From positions 62,001 through 126,000 of the forward strand of contig NZ_AUCT01000011.1 in NCBI RefSeq assembly GCF_000429905.1: a DNA stretch of 64,000 nt, given 5' to 3'. This document shows, in pieces, positions 33,775 through 43,363 of this stretch; within the stretch, counting starts at the first letter, position 1; each line of letters starts with the position of its first letter. Source of the stretch: Desulfatibacillum aliphaticivorans DSM 15576 (GTDB taxonomy: Bacteria; Desulfobacterota; Desulfobacteria; Desulfobacterales; Desulfatibacillaceae). A program made the translations under genes and the position numbers. The notes beneath the pieces are model-generated. The model was not told the origin of the DNA, made no database searches, and saw nothing but the letters and a program-made list of their open reading frames with translations.

Positions 33775-34671
33775 TTAGGCCGGACAATGCTCGTGAATGA
33801 AGTCGCCGCCTTTGGCGAGAAGGCCGTGGATTCTTTTTGAAAACGGCGCCAGGGCTTGCAGCACATGGACGTAGCTGCGATAGGGCTTGAAGGTCACGTC
33901 CACCCCGGCCATTTGCGCTCTTTCCGCCAACTCCTCTGCTTGTCTGCACAAAGGCTCGTATTTCCCCACGGTCACAAACAGGGGCGGCAGGCCTTGAAAG
34001 TCTCCGAAGACTGGCGAGACAAAGGGATGGGCCGGGTCGCACTGCCCCACGTACATATGGGACATGAAATGGCAAAACCAGTCCGCAATGTCGGTGCGTT
34101 TGGTAAAAGGAGCCTTGAAATGCAGATCATTGTCCGCCAGGTTCACCCAAGGGCTCATCAAATAAGCGCAGGACGGCAGGGGCTTTCCCATGGCCTTGAG
34201 AGCCAGAAGCAGAGCTGCGGTCAGGCCGCCGCCGGCGGAATCTCCGGCCAGGGCGATGCATTGGGGGTCGATCCCCTGATCCAGCATGGCCAGGTACACA
34301 GCGTAGACGTCTTCCAGAGCCGCGGGAAAAGGATGCTCGGGCGCCCGGCGGTAGTCGGGCAGGACGCATTCGGCCTTGGCGATTTTGGATAGATAGGCGG
34401 CCAAGGATTTATGGGTGCGGCGGGATCCCACCATATAGCCTCCGCCGTGAAGGTACAGAATTTTGCGGCCTTTGGCGTCTCCATGCCCCGAGATATAACT
34501 GGCCGGGACGCCCGCGGGGGCGAAGGGCCGGACCTGGGTTCCTGCAGGCAGGTTAAGTAGTGCACTGCCGCTTTCCAATCCTATCCGGTGAAACGAAATA
34601 TTGACGGGATGTGTGCTGAAAAGAACTCTGCCCAGCGGGCCGGGCTTGCCATGGATGGGATGATCTTGCAT
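33775..34671 (-). CDS. Alpha/beta hydrolase (hormone-sensitive lipase/HSL family)
   Basis: A 298-residue hydrolase with the HSL-family oxyanion motif HGGGYMVGS (about residues 74-82), the nucleophile elbow GDSAGGG and a late VHVLQ containing the expected catalytic His region (YRSYVHVLQALAPFSKR). The Asp is probably in VGKYEPL or the following segment. It would cleave short- to medium-chain esters in the cytoplasm. GGAGG lies five bases before the ATG at 34671. It follows the M48 peptidase gene on the same strand after 96 bp. Confidence 0.88.
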   Translation of the reverse strand: MQDHPIHGKPGPLGRVLFSTHPVNISFHRIGLESGSALLNLPAGTQVRPFAPAGVPASYISGHGDAKGRKILYLHGGGYMVGSRRTHKSLAAYLSKIAKAECVLPDYRRAPEHPFPAALEDVYAVYLAMLDQGIDPQCIALAGDSAGGGLTAALLLALKAMGKPLPSCAYLMSPWVNLADNDLHFKAPFTKRTDIADWFCHFMSHMYVGQCDPAHPFVSPVFGDFQGLPPLFVTVGKYEPLCRQAEELAERAQMAGVDVTFKPYRSYVHVLQALAPFSKRIHGLLAKGGDFIHEHCPA

Positions 34672-34767
34672 TTTTCCTCCGAGTCGTACAGGCGGGAATC
34701 AATGGCCTGCGATTGGGATCTATAGCACATCGGAGGCGTTAACGCAACGCGTCATTTCATCGGACGG

Positions 34768-36012
34768 TTAATGAATTTCAATCTGCTTAATAGCCCGGAT
34801 GCGCTCCAGAACCGGGGGGTGGGAATAAGCAAGAAACACATAAAAGGGATGAGGCCACAGGTTGCTCAGGTTATCCCGGGACAGCTTTTTCAAGGCATTG
34901 ATCATGGCCTGGGGATCGCCCGTGGTGGTCACGGAAAAGCGGTCGGCTTCGTATTCGTTCTTGCGGGAAAGCATGCCAAGGCCCAGGCCCAGGATGGTTT
35001 CCACCGGCGTATACAAAAGCCCGAAAAAAAGCAGCCCGGCGTAAACCGAGGCCTGTTCCATAAAAAAAGCGTCAAACAATCCTTGCCGGGAGATGAACAG
35101 GGACAGAAGGTAAAACATGAGCCCCAGGTGCAGAATGCTGATGACCATGTTGGTCAGGATGTGCTTCTTCTTGTAATGCCCCACCTCGTGGGCCACCACG
35201 GCCACCAGTTCCGGGATGGTGTGCTTTTCTATGAGGGTGTCGAACAGGGCGATGCGCCGCCTTTTTCCAAATCCCGCAAAAAAGGCGTTGGACTTGGACG
35301 AACGCTTGGAGCCGTCCATCATGAACAGATTTTCCAAGGGAAAGTCCACGCTATCGGTATAATCCAGCACCGCCTGCTTGAGCTCCTGGTTTTCCAAGGG
35401 CAGGAACTTGTTGAACAAAGGCATGATCCACGTGGGCGCGACCATTTGGATGAACAGGATGAACACCGTCACCCCGGCCCAGCAATACAGCCAGGCGTTG
35501 GGGCCTGCATGGCCCAAAAAATACAGGATGCCGCCTATAATGGGCCCGCCTAATATGCAGGCCAGGGCGGCGATTTTGATTCGATCCAGGATGAACGTCT
35601 TGAGGGTGGTTTTGTTGAATCCGAAGCGTTCTTCGATCACAAAGGTGGAGTACAAGGAAAACCCTGTGGATACCATATTGCTCAGCGCCGCCAGAAAAGC
35701 GAAATAGGCAAGCCCCGTAAGGGTCGGCCCAAAGCCCAGGCCCCGGGCCAAGGCGTCCACAAAATTGAATCCGCCTGCAAACCAGAAAACAAGCAAAACA
35801 GCCAATAAAACGGTGGAGGAAACCAAGCCCAGCCGGGTGGTCGCCGCCAGATATTGCTGGGACTTGGCGTAACGGTCCTTATCCCAGACGTCGGCGAATT
35901 CCTCGGGCAGTTCGTCCCGGATGTTTTTCAGGTTCAACACGCCGGCCGCGGCGCCCAGGGCGTAGTCCAGCAATACGAAAATCAATATGATCCAGGCGTA
36001 GGAGTTCAACAC
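34768..36012 (-). CDS. M48-family membrane zinc metallopeptidase (Ste24/CAAX protease type)
   Basis: A 414-residue integral membrane protease with about seven hydrophobic segments. The zinc motif is VVAHEVGHYKKKH, and the third ligand is in KNEYEADRFSVTT. The N-terminal peptidase_M48_N region (VLNLKNIRDELPEEFADVWDKDRYAKSQQY) is typical of Ste24 homologs. It cleaves membrane or membrane-associated proteins; the bacterial substrate is not known. The start is GTG at 36012, 25 bp after hypE, so it may be read from the hyp transcript without a role in maturation. Confidence 0.9.
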   Translation of the reverse strand: MLNSYAWIILIFVLLDYALGAAAGVLNLKNIRDELPEEFADVWDKDRYAKSQQYLAATTRLGLVSSTVLLAVLLVFWFAGGFNFVDALARGLGFGPTLTGLAYFAFLAALSNMVSTGFSLYSTFVIEERFGFNKTTLKTFILDRIKIAALACILGGPIIGGILYFLGHAGPNAWLYCWAGVTVFILFIQMVAPTWIMPLFNKFLPLENQELKQAVLDYTDSVDFPLENLFMMDGSKRSSKSNAFFAGFGKRRRIALFDTLIEKHTIPELVAVVAHEVGHYKKKHILTNMVISILHLGLMFYLLSLFISRQGLFDAFFMEQASVYAGLLFFGLLYTPVETILGLGLGMLSRKNEYEADRFSVTTTGDPQAMINALKKLSRDNLSNLWPHPFYVFLAYSHPPVLERIRAIKQIEIH

Positions 36013-36037
36013 TTTTCCACAATTTTTAAATTTAGCG

Positions 36038-37048
36038 TTAACAAATTCTCGGAAGCTGCTCGCCGGTGAGCATGTCCACCATGCGGGCGCCGCCGATGGC
36101 CGTCTGCATAACCACCTGCCCCGGATGATCGGCGACCACCTCGCCTATGAAGCGGGCCTTCTTGCCGTGGACGTCTTGTTTGCACGCTTCCAGGGCGGCC
36201 TCGGCCTGCTCCGGCGGGACGATTGCCAGGAGCTTGCCTTCGTTGGCCACGTACAGGGGGTCCAGGCCCAACAGATCGCACACGCCCATGACGGACTGAT
36301 CCACGGGCAGGTCTTTTTCCCGGATTTTCATGCCGATGTTGGATTTTTTGGCGATTTCGCACAGGGTGGTCCCCACCCCGCCGCGCGTGGGGTCCCGCAG
36401 CACGTGGATGCCGGGGGCGGCCTTAAGCATGGCGGCGGTCATTGTATTGAGGGCCGCCGAATCGCTTTGAATGGGCGCGTCAAACTCCAGGGATTCCCTT
36501 TGCGTGAGGATGGTCACGCCGTGGTCGGCCATGTTTCCGCTCAGGATGATCCGGTCTCCGGGCTTGGCCAGGGAGGCGCTGAGGTTTATTTCGTCCGGAA
36601 TAAAGCCGAAGCCCGAGGTGTTGATGAAAATCTTGTCGCAGGCGCCTTTGGGAACCACCTTGGTGTCCCCGGTGACGATCCTGACTCCGGCGGCCGCAGC
36701 GGCCTTTGCCATGGACGCCACGATTATCTTGAGCTGGGAAATTTCAAAGCCTTCTTCGATGATCAGGCCCACGCTCAGGTACTGGGGCACGCCGCCGCAC
36801 ATGGCCACGTCGTTCACCGTGCCGTGGACGGCCAGATCGCCGATATTGCCGCCGGGGAAGAAAATGGGGTCCACCACAAAGGTGTCGGTGGAAAAGGCCA
36901 GCCTGCCCTGGTTGACCGGTATGATGGCGCCGTCTTCCTGGGCTTCCAGGATGGCGTTGTCAAAGGCGGGCATTAAGATGCTGTTGATCAGTTCGTTGGA
37001 AAGTTTGCCGCCGCTTCCATGGTCCAAAAGGATGCTTTGATCTTTCAT
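36038..37048 (-). CDS. hypE: Hydrogenase maturation protein HypE
   Basis: A 336-residue ATPase that dehydrates a C-terminal thiocarboxamide to thiocyanate, the source of the cyanide ligands of [NiFe] hydrogenases. It begins MKDQSILLDHGSGGKLSNELI and ends LPRIC, with the functional terminal cysteine. PurM-like motifs include FSTDTFVVDPIFFPGGNIG and ILSGNMADHGVTIL. The ATG at 37048 matches the family start; an in-frame extension to 37084 is not needed. Works with HypF (carbamoyl transfer) and HypC-HypD. Confidence 0.96.
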   Translation of the reverse strand: MKDQSILLDHGSGGKLSNELINSILMPAFDNAILEAQEDGAIIPVNQGRLAFSTDTFVVDPIFFPGGNIGDLAVHGTVNDVAMCGGVPQYLSVGLIIEEGFEISQLKIIVASMAKAAAAAGVRIVTGDTKVVPKGACDKIFINTSGFGFIPDEINLSASLAKPGDRIILSGNMADHGVTILTQRESLEFDAPIQSDSAALNTMTAAMLKAAPGIHVLRDPTRGGVGTTLCEIAKKSNIGMKIREKDLPVDQSVMGVCDLLGLDPLYVANEGKLLAIVPPEQAEAALEACKQDVHGKKARFIGEVVADHPGQVVMQTAIGGARMVDMLTGEQLPRIC

Positions 37049-37118
37049 GGTGTTCTTTCTTTGGTCGACAAGTTTAACCGTCAATAATATGGGCCGTACG
37101 TAGTTCGCCGCGGGAGGA

Positions 37119-38222
37119 TCAATAGACCTTGGTGATCGCCCCGTGGTACCGGTAATACGCCGCGCATGTGCCTTCGGAGGACACCATGCACGGGCCCAAA
37201 GGGTCTGTGGGAGTGCATTCGATCTTGTATTTCGGGCATTGGGGGGGGATTTTTTTGCCGGTCAGAATGGCGCCGCAGATGCAGCCTTTGGGAGCGGCCG
37301 ACCGGGCCGGAGGCAGTTCAAAGGCCTTGGACGCGTCAAAGCGTTCATACTCCTCCCGGATGGACAAACCGCTTCCGGGTATGACGCCCAATCCCCTCCA
37401 GGAGGCGTCCACCCTATCGAAAACCTGCTCCATAACCTCTCGGGCTTTTTTATTGCCTACCGGGGAGACGGCCCTGGAATAGGTGTTTTCCAGTTTGGAC
37501 TCTCCGGCTTCCTTTTGCTGCACCAAGGTGAGGATGGAGGCCAGAATATCGTTGGGTTCAAACCCGGCGATGGCGCAGGGGATGGAAAACTTCTCCACCA
37601 GGGGCAGGTAGGCGTCAGCGCCGATAATCACGGAAACGTGCCCGGGCATCATAAAGCCGTCAATGACCGTATCCATGGACATCAAGGCGTCCAGGGCCGG
37701 GGGCACGGTTTTGTGAGCTGAGTATATGAAAAAATTCTTCAAACCTTGCCTGTCGGCTTCCAGGATGCAGGCGCCCACGGTCGGCGCCGTGGTTTCAAAT
37801 CCCACGCCGCAAAAAACGATTTTCTTTTTAGGATTCTGGGCGGCCAGGGTCAGGGCGTCAAAGGCGGAATACACCACTTTCACCTTACGGCCCTGGGCGC
37901 GCTGCTTTTGCAGGGAGGACTGGGTGCCGGGCACCCGCATTAAATCGCCGAAAGTGGCCAGAATGACGTTTTTCTTCCTTGCAAGCTGGATGAAGTCGTC
38001 GATTTCCTTTTGATCGGTGACGCAGACCGGGCAGCCGGGGCCGGAAACCAAGGTGATGTCTTCGGGCAGCATGTCGCGAATGCCGTTGCGGAATATGGAT
38101 ACCGTATGGGTTCCGCAGACCTCCATAATTCGCATGGGGCTCTGGCAGGACTCCGCAATGAGGCCGGACAAGGTTTTTGCTACTTCAGGATCCCTAAATG
38201 AATCCAGGTTTTGATAAGACAT
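37119..38222 (-). CDS. hypD: Hydrogenase maturation protein HypD
   Basis: A 367-residue Fe-S scaffold on which the Fe(CN)2CO unit is built with HypC. Conserved motifs are MEVCGTHTVSIFRNG, VSGPGCPVCVT, FCGVGFETTAPT and the C-terminal cluster cysteines in CICGAILTGKKIPPQCP and LGPCMVSSEGTCAAYY. Full length. GGGGGAG lies upstream of the ATG. Confidence 0.96.
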   Translation of the reverse strand: MSYQNLDSFRDPEVAKTLSGLIAESCQSPMRIMEVCGTHTVSIFRNGIRDMLPEDITLVSGPGCPVCVTDQKEIDDFIQLARKKNVILATFGDLMRVPGTQSSLQKQRAQGRKVKVVYSAFDALTLAAQNPKKKIVFCGVGFETTAPTVGACILEADRQGLKNFFIYSAHKTVPPALDALMSMDTVIDGFMMPGHVSVIIGADAYLPLVEKFSIPCAIAGFEPNDILASILTLVQQKEAGESKLENTYSRAVSPVGNKKAREVMEQVFDRVDASWRGLGVIPGSGLSIREEYERFDASKAFELPPARSAAPKGCICGAILTGKKIPPQCPKYKIECTPTDPLGPCMVSSEGTCAAYYRYHGAITKVY

Positions 38223-38273
38223 GGCTCCCCCTTATTTGAATCATCCAGCCAAAGAAATGTGACGTCTATGGTA

Positions 38274-40547
38274 TCAGGTTATGGATGCGGCGGCAACCAT
38301 GGCCTGGCCCAGGCTGAGGCCTCCGTCATTGACCGGACAAATCTTATGAGTAAAAACTTTAAAGCCCCGGCTTTCCAACTCCCGGATCAGGCCGCTTAGC
38401 AGCAGGGCGTTCTGGAACGAACCTCCTGACAGGGCGACCTGACGAACGCCGGTTTGCGTCCGCAGGACTTGGCAGACATGGGCGAAGGCTTGAATCAAAC
38501 TGGCATGAAATCGTCCGGCGACTTCGGCGGTCGGCCTGCCTTTTTCCACGTCCAAAGCCGCCCCCCGAATGATGGGAGCGGTTAATATTTCCATGGGATC
38601 CTCGCCAGTTACGGCCCATTCATAAGGCTTGTCCGCCCGAGGGTCGGCAGCCATTTCCAGTTCCATGGCGGCCTGTCCGTCATACGAGGCGTTAAACCTT
38701 AACCCCGTAATGGCGGCGACCGCATCAAAAAGACGTCCTGTGCTGGATGTAAGAGGCGCATTGATGGCCCGGTCGATCATTTGATCGATTGTTTGGATCC
38801 CGGTGCAACTTACAGTATCCAACAAAGGGAGCCTAATGTCCAGAAAAGCCTTGCCAAACGCCCCTTTTAGATGGCTGACGGCCATGCGCCAGGGCTCCTT
38901 GACCGCTTTATTTCCGCCGGGCATGGGCGTATAGGACAAGTGGGCCGCCCTATGAAAATCCTTCATCCCGCAAAGCAATACCTCTCCGCCCCAGATGGCG
39001 CGATCCGTTCCCAGGCCGGTTCCGTCCAGAGCCACGCCGATGACCTGGCCCTCGACCTGGTTTTCCGCCATGCACGACGCAATGTGGGCGTGATGATGCT
39101 GGACTTCCACCCGGGGAAGGCCCAACTCCTTGGCGAAAACCGTACTCAGATAGTCCGGGTGCATATCATGGGCGACCGCCTGGGGTTCTATGTCCAGAAT
39201 GCGCTTTAAATGGTCGATGGTCAGACGGAAGAACTCCAGGGTCTCCAGGTTTTCCAGGTCCCCCACATGCTGGCTCACAAAAGCCTGATCCCCCCTTGTG
39301 AGGCAAACCGTGTTTTTGAGCAAAGCCCCGCAGGCGAGAATATGCGGGGCCTTGTTTTTCAAAAACACCGGCGTGGGGACGTATCCCCTGCTGCGGCGGA
39401 TGAACCGGGTTTCTCCGGCCCCGCGCCGCACGATGGAATCGTCGGAGCGCAGGTAGATGTCCCGATTATGCACCAGAAAAAAATCCGCGATATTCCCAAG
39501 GCGATTTAACGCGTCCTGGTTGTCAATGCAGATAGGCTCTTCGCTCAGATTGCCCGAGGTCATGACCAGGGCATTCGGGCCGTGCTGCATGAGCACATAG
39601 TGCATGGGCGTGTAAGGCAGCATGACCCCCAGGTTCCGATTGGACGGCGCGACTTCCGGCGCCAGAGCCTCGGGAGCCCGTTTTTTCAGCAATACGATGG
39701 GCCTGCGAAATCCCGTGAGCAAGGCCACTTCCTCTGGGCCGACCTCCGCCAATTCCCGCGCCGCATCCACATCGAGGACCATTACGGCCAGGGGCTTTTC
39801 CTCCCTGAGCTTGCGTTGGCGCAGCAGACTGACAGCCTGGGAATTTCCTGCGTCCGCGGCCAGATGAAATCCGCCCAGGCCCTTGATTGCCAGGATGCGC
39901 CCTTGCTTCAACAACTCTCCGGCCCTGGCCAACGGATTCCGGCAAGAGACCGGCCGGCCCTGGTTGTCCAGCAACTCCACTTTGGGGCCGCAGACCGGAC
40001 ATGCGTTGGGCTGGGCGTGAAAGCGCCTGTCGGCTGGGTCGTCGTATTCGGCCTGGCAGTCCGGGCACATGGTGAACCCGGCCATGCTGGTCTTGGGGCG
40101 GTCGTAAGGGATGTCGTTTATGATGGTGTATCTGGGGCCGCAATTGGTGCAATTGATGAACGGATAAAGGTATCGCCTGTCTGCGGGATCGAAGAGTTCC
40201 TTCAGGCAATCCTGGCAAATGGACACGTCCGGGGAAATCAGCGTAGCCCTGGCCGGGCCCGCCTCGCTTTTTGTAATGGTGAATCGGGTGAATCCCCTGG
40301 GGGCGGTTTCCTGGGCTTCCACCCTGGTGAGAACGGCCAAAGCAGGCGGCCTGGCCTGGAGGTCGCGGAGGAAGCCGTCCATGCCCTGGGGAGAGCCTTC
40401 CAGGAGAATATGCACTCCTGCGGAGGTATTGGACACCTCCCCCGTCAGGCCGAAACGTTCGGCCAGTTGATAGATAAAGGGGCGAAAGCCAATACCCTGG
40501 ACAATGCCGCCCACGGCTATCTCTTTAGCTATTATGGTTTTGGCCAT
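38274..40547 (-). CDS. hypF: Carbamoyltransferase HypF
   Basis: A 757-residue enzyme converting carbamoyl phosphate and ATP to carbamoyl-adenylate and transferring the carbamoyl group to the HypE C-terminal Cys. Domain order: acylphosphatase-like (GGIVQGIGFRPFIYQLAERFGLTGEVSNTSAGV), zinc fingers (CQDCLKELFDPADRRY...CTNC and CPDC...CPVC), a YrdC-like domain (KGLGGFHLAADAGN) and a Kae1-like domain (VQHHHAHIASCMAENQ, GVALDGTGLGTDRAIWGGE). Complete. It lies 18 bp after hypC. Confidence 0.96.
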   Translation of the reverse strand: MAKTIIAKEIAVGGIVQGIGFRPFIYQLAERFGLTGEVSNTSAGVHILLEGSPQGMDGFLRDLQARPPALAVLTRVEAQETAPRGFTRFTITKSEAGPARATLISPDVSICQDCLKELFDPADRRYLYPFINCTNCGPRYTIINDIPYDRPKTSMAGFTMCPDCQAEYDDPADRRFHAQPNACPVCGPKVELLDNQGRPVSCRNPLARAGELLKQGRILAIKGLGGFHLAADAGNSQAVSLLRQRKLREEKPLAVMVLDVDAARELAEVGPEEVALLTGFRRPIVLLKKRAPEALAPEVAPSNRNLGVMLPYTPMHYVLMQHGPNALVMTSGNLSEEPICIDNQDALNRLGNIADFFLVHNRDIYLRSDDSIVRRGAGETRFIRRSRGYVPTPVFLKNKAPHILACGALLKNTVCLTRGDQAFVSQHVGDLENLETLEFFRLTIDHLKRILDIEPQAVAHDMHPDYLSTVFAKELGLPRVEVQHHHAHIASCMAENQVEGQVIGVALDGTGLGTDRAIWGGEVLLCGMKDFHRAAHLSYTPMPGGNKAVKEPWRMAVSHLKGAFGKAFLDIRLPLLDTVSCTGIQTIDQMIDRAINAPLTSSTGRLFDAVAAITGLRFNASYDGQAAMELEMAADPRADKPYEWAVTGEDPMEILTAPIIRGAALDVEKGRPTAEVAGRFHASLIQAFAHVCQVLRTQTGVRQVALSGGSFQNALLLSGLIRELESRGFKVFTHKICPVNDGGLSLGQAMVAAASIT

Positions 40548-40565
40548 GCAAAACCCGTCGGTTTG

Positions 40566-40796
40566 TCAGCCTTCCGCTAAGGAGGCTTCCGCCAGTTCGC
40601 GAATTAAATCCAGGGACTGCGCCGCTTCCGCTTCATCGATCACGCTGATTGCAAATCCGGCATGGACCAGCACATAATCTCCCACCCGGGCGTTTTCCAG
40701 CAGGGCCATATTGATGGTTCGGGTGACCCCTTCCAGATCAATGGTTCCCACTACGCCCTGGATGTCTACAATTTTCGAAGGTATTGCCAAGCACAT
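40566..40796 (-). CDS. hypC: Hydrogenase maturation chaperone HypC
   Basis: A 76-residue chaperone starting MCLAIPSKIVDIQG; Cys2 (after Met removal, the N-terminal Cys) binds the Fe(CN)2CO intermediate and the hydrogenase large subunit. The later ARVGDYVLVHAGFAISVIDEAEA is also typical. First gene of hypC-F-D-E. No strong Shine-Dalgarno site is visible. Confidence 0.95.
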   Translation of the reverse strand: MCLAIPSKIVDIQGVVGTIDLEGVTRTINMALLENARVGDYVLVHAGFAISVIDEAEAAQSLDLIRELAEASLAEG

Positions 40797-41186
40797 TGGT
40801 GTATTTTCCCGGCCCCCTTTACGGCAGCGGGTTAACCGGCCGCCCCCCTTGCTTTATATAGTAAAAGGCTTAAAGCGCACGGACTGCCTATGGGGCCTAT
40901 TTTTATACCGTAGCATAAACATAGTGTTATTGCACGACATATTGTCCGGGAGGAAAAACCGGGGCCTTTGTAAACGCCCGATTGAGGCGTTATTGGCACA
41001 CAGCGCTGGTAATATATGTGAAAAATGGAACAAGTTCGTCCGGCCCCACGCCCTGGCGACCCGCCGGAAGTCCGCGCCTTTTTGAAAACGGAAAAGCCTT
41101 CTTTATCATCCTCCCGGCCCCGGCCGCTTGACAACCCGGCCGGCAGTAAATAAGTTTTGTGGGAACTAGGATCCAAGGAGCCCTTA
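40797..41186. promoter_or_regulatory. Divergent gap between hypC and the Sel1-repeat gene
   Basis: 390 bp. On the plus strand TTGACA (41128-41133), a 17-bp spacer and TAAGTT (41151-41156) could be a promoter for the Sel1-repeat gene. I searched for a sigma-54-type GG-N10-GC element for the hyp genes on the minus strand and found none that fits. Confidence 0.4.
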
Positions 41187-41579
41187 ATGAAAAACCCTCA
41201 TTATATGTATGCGCAGGCTTTCAGAAGCTATAAGAATCTGGCGGCGCAGGGTCACCCCGAAGCCCAACGCCTGCTGGGCATGATGTACGAAAACGGGCAA
41301 GGCGTGCCCAAGAATTATCTGGAAGCGTCCCGCTGGTACGAAAAGGCGGCGTCAGCAGGGGATATGGGCGGGGTGGTGCGCCTGGGCCTGCTGCATGCTA
41401 ACGGCAGGGGCATTCCCAAAAATTTTGTGGAAGGCTGCAAGTTGTTCCTGATTGCAAAGGATATGGGCTATCCCAATGCCCAGGCCCTTTTGGATCAGTT
41501 GACTCCAAAAATGACGGAGGAGCAACTGGCCGAGGCGAACGCCCTGGCCGGAGAATGGGCGCCCGTGGTGCAGGATTAG
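41187..41579 (+). CDS. Sel1-repeat protein
   Basis: A 130-residue protein with two to three Sel1-like repeats (AAQGHPEAQRLLGMMYENGQGVPKNYLEASRWYEKAA and the next unit SAGDMGGVVRLGLLHANGRGIPKNFVEGCKLFLIA). These are alpha-solenoids for protein contacts. There is no signal peptide, so it is probably cytoplasmic. AAGGAG is six bases before the ATG at 41187. Role unknown. Confidence 0.85.
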   Translation: MKNPHYMYAQAFRSYKNLAAQGHPEAQRLLGMMYENGQGVPKNYLEASRWYEKAASAGDMGGVVRLGLLHANGRGIPKNFVEGCKLFLIAKDMGYPNAQALLDQLTPKMTEEQLAEANALAGEWAPVVQD

Positions 41580-41836
41580 TCAGGTTCCTGAATTTCTATT
41601 TAGTGGAAACGTTCATTACCAATTGATAACCGGGAGGCGCCGGGTTTCGCGTTAAAATCACTCCTGGCTCCGCTGCCGCCAAAAAATGCCGCCTTGCCTG
41701 AACCGAAAAGAAATAGCCCCCCGATGCTCTCCGCAATTGCTTCCACAAGGCGCAGCTATCCCAAGAAAGGCTGCCCGGCTAAGGAATCAACCGATCCGCT
41801 TCATAGAACAAACCCGTGCCTGAGCCTCAGGCCCCC
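41580..41836. other. Short gap, no clear feature
   Basis: 257 bp with a GC-rich dyad around 41630-41650 (GGGAGGCGCCGGG) and nothing else that I can assign. The genes on either side converge. Confidence 0.3.
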
Positions 41837-41989
41837 TTAACCTTCCTTTTTGGGGTGGGGGGTGACAGTGTACTTGCCGTCAGGCTGCTCCTGGCATGTG
41901 ACGTCGCCAACTTCTTCGTTCAGCAACATCAACCTTACTCTTTTATGTACTTCATTGCGAGAAACGTCTTTCTTTTGCGAAGGCAACAT
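41837..41989 (-). CDS. Small protein of 50 residues, unknown function
   Basis: Starts MLPSQKKDVSRNEVHKRVRL and ends HPKKEG. The sequence is hydrophilic with a basic N-terminal half, no TM segment. A strong AGGAGG lies six bases upstream of the ATG at 41989, which supports it being translated; an in-frame start at 42028 has no such site. It lies 57 bp downstream of the lipoprotein gene on the same strand. I do not recognise the family. Confidence 0.55.
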   Translation of the reverse strand: MLPSQKKDVSRNEVHKRVRLMLLNEEVGDVTCQEQPDGKYTVTPHPKKEG

Positions 41990-42046
41990 ACTATCCTCCT
42001 TTTGTAAAATTAAGCATTGCTCCGACACCTTGGCAGCGTCCTCCCT

Positions 42047-43363
42047 TTATTCGGGAGCATTGCTTAACTCATTGAAATGAAGATGTTCGTCAGCCTTTTC
42101 GAGAATTTTATCTTGTCCGCTTCTATAAAGGTCTGCCGGGTCGATATTATAGCCGTTGCCTTGCAGCCACTCGCCCATTTTGGAATAATTGTTACCCCTG
42201 ACCAGCCAGTTGTAATAGGATTCATTAATATCCAAAAAAGAGGCCTCGTCCAAGCCGCTTTCATCGAAAAGGGCAAAAGTGGGGATAGGAGCGCTAAGGT
42301 TGCCGCTCTTGAAAATCTGAACATCAAACCCTCTGTAGCCAATTACAAGAGGTTCATCAAAAGACTGAACCATGCCCACCGACCTCTGGCTCGCCTGCAC
42401 AAACTTGGCGCTGCCTCCGGGAATGAGGCCTCCCCCCAGTTGGTCGCTCAAGGTTTTGAGCAGTTTATCATAAGTTTTTTGGGTGGCTTCCAACTTCTTC
42501 TCGGTGAGGCTGTCCGGATCAGCCACCGCCAATTCAAAAATCGTGTTATCCGGGGTTTCCTTTCCCCCTTCCACGCCCGCGCCGAAGCCTTTGGTCCGAA
42601 ACAGCTCCACTTTAAGCTGGTGCGCATAAAAAACCCGGGTGACGACCCTCAAATAAACGGGCTGGTCCATCTGTTTAGGCACCAGTTTAAGGGAATCCTG
42701 CGCTTCATTTTCCCACCATACATTGAGCTTTTTCAACACTTCATTGCCGTCCACCCCGTAGGTCCGGGCGTCCAGCAGCGAGACGGAGCCCCGCACGTCC
42801 GAGGCGTTCATTAGGCTTAATGAAAAAGGAATCCCCTCGATGGGGAGGGCCAGGGCCATGGACTGCCCCTGCTTCACCCGAAAGCTGTATCCTGGGAAAG
42901 CCGCCCGGGGCGCTTCCACCTGTTTTTGCGCAGCTTGGGCGCCCCCGCCCTTTTTTGCCTTGGCGGGCGCCTTGACGCCCTTATCATCCCCCTCTTTTTG
43001 CGCTTCATCTTCCTTCGGCTGGGGTCTGTCGTGGGGAATCTCTGCGTAGTCGCCTTTCCAATAAGCATCCTTATAATATTCTTCGTAATTCAGCCCTTGC
43101 AGCCTTGCAATGGACAGATCCAGGGGAATATAGCCTTTCTCCCCCCACTGCTTCACCTGCTCCGATATGGGCGTTTTCACCAGGAACACGTCTCCCGGCT
43201 GAACGTCCTCGCTTAAAGGATAAATAGGCATTACCTGGCTGGCCCGGATGGTCATGCACCAATCCTTGGCCACCTCTTCCAACTCTTTTTTTTCCAGATC
43301 GCATCCCAAAACCAACAGAAGGATGGCGGCGACAATCAACAGCGCCAATCTTTTACTTTTCAT
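42047..43363 (-). CDS. Predicted lipoprotein of unknown function
   Basis: A 438-residue protein starting MKSKRLALLIVAAILLLVLGCD, with lipobox LVLGC (Cys21). A Lys/Ala/Glu-rich low-complexity segment follows at about residues 90-125 (QPKEDEAQKEGDDKG...). The remainder has no recognised motif. GGAGG is eight bases before the ATG at 43363; ATG codons six bases further upstream are too close to it. Transcribed with the 50-residue gene downstream. Probably periplasmic, anchored by the lipid. Confidence 0.7.
   Translation of the reverse strand: MKSKRLALLIVAAILLLVLGCDLEKKELEEVAKDWCMTIRASQVMPIYPLSEDVQPGDVFLVKTPISEQVKQWGEKGYIPLDLSIARLQGLNYEEYYKDAYWKGDYAEIPHDRPQPKEDEAQKEGDDKGVKAPAKAKKGGGAQAAQKQVEAPRAAFPGYSFRVKQGQSMALALPIEGIPFSLSLMNASDVRGSVSLLDARTYGVDGNEVLKKLNVWWENEAQDSLKLVPKQMDQPVYLRVVTRVFYAHQLKVELFRTKGFGAGVEGGKETPDNTIFELAVADPDSLTEKKLEATQKTYDKLLKTLSDQLGGGLIPGGSAKFVQASQRSVGMVQSFDEPLVIGYRGFDVQIFKSGNLSAPIPTFALFDESGLDEASFLDINESYYNWLVRGNNYSKMGEWLQGNGYNIDPADLYRSGQDKILEKADEHLHFNELSNAPE

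Noticed and set aside
40797..41186. Sigma-54 promoter for the hyp operon
   Set aside because: TGGCAC occurs near 41000 on the plus strand, but GC is not at the required position 10 bases after GG and the orientation is away from hypC.
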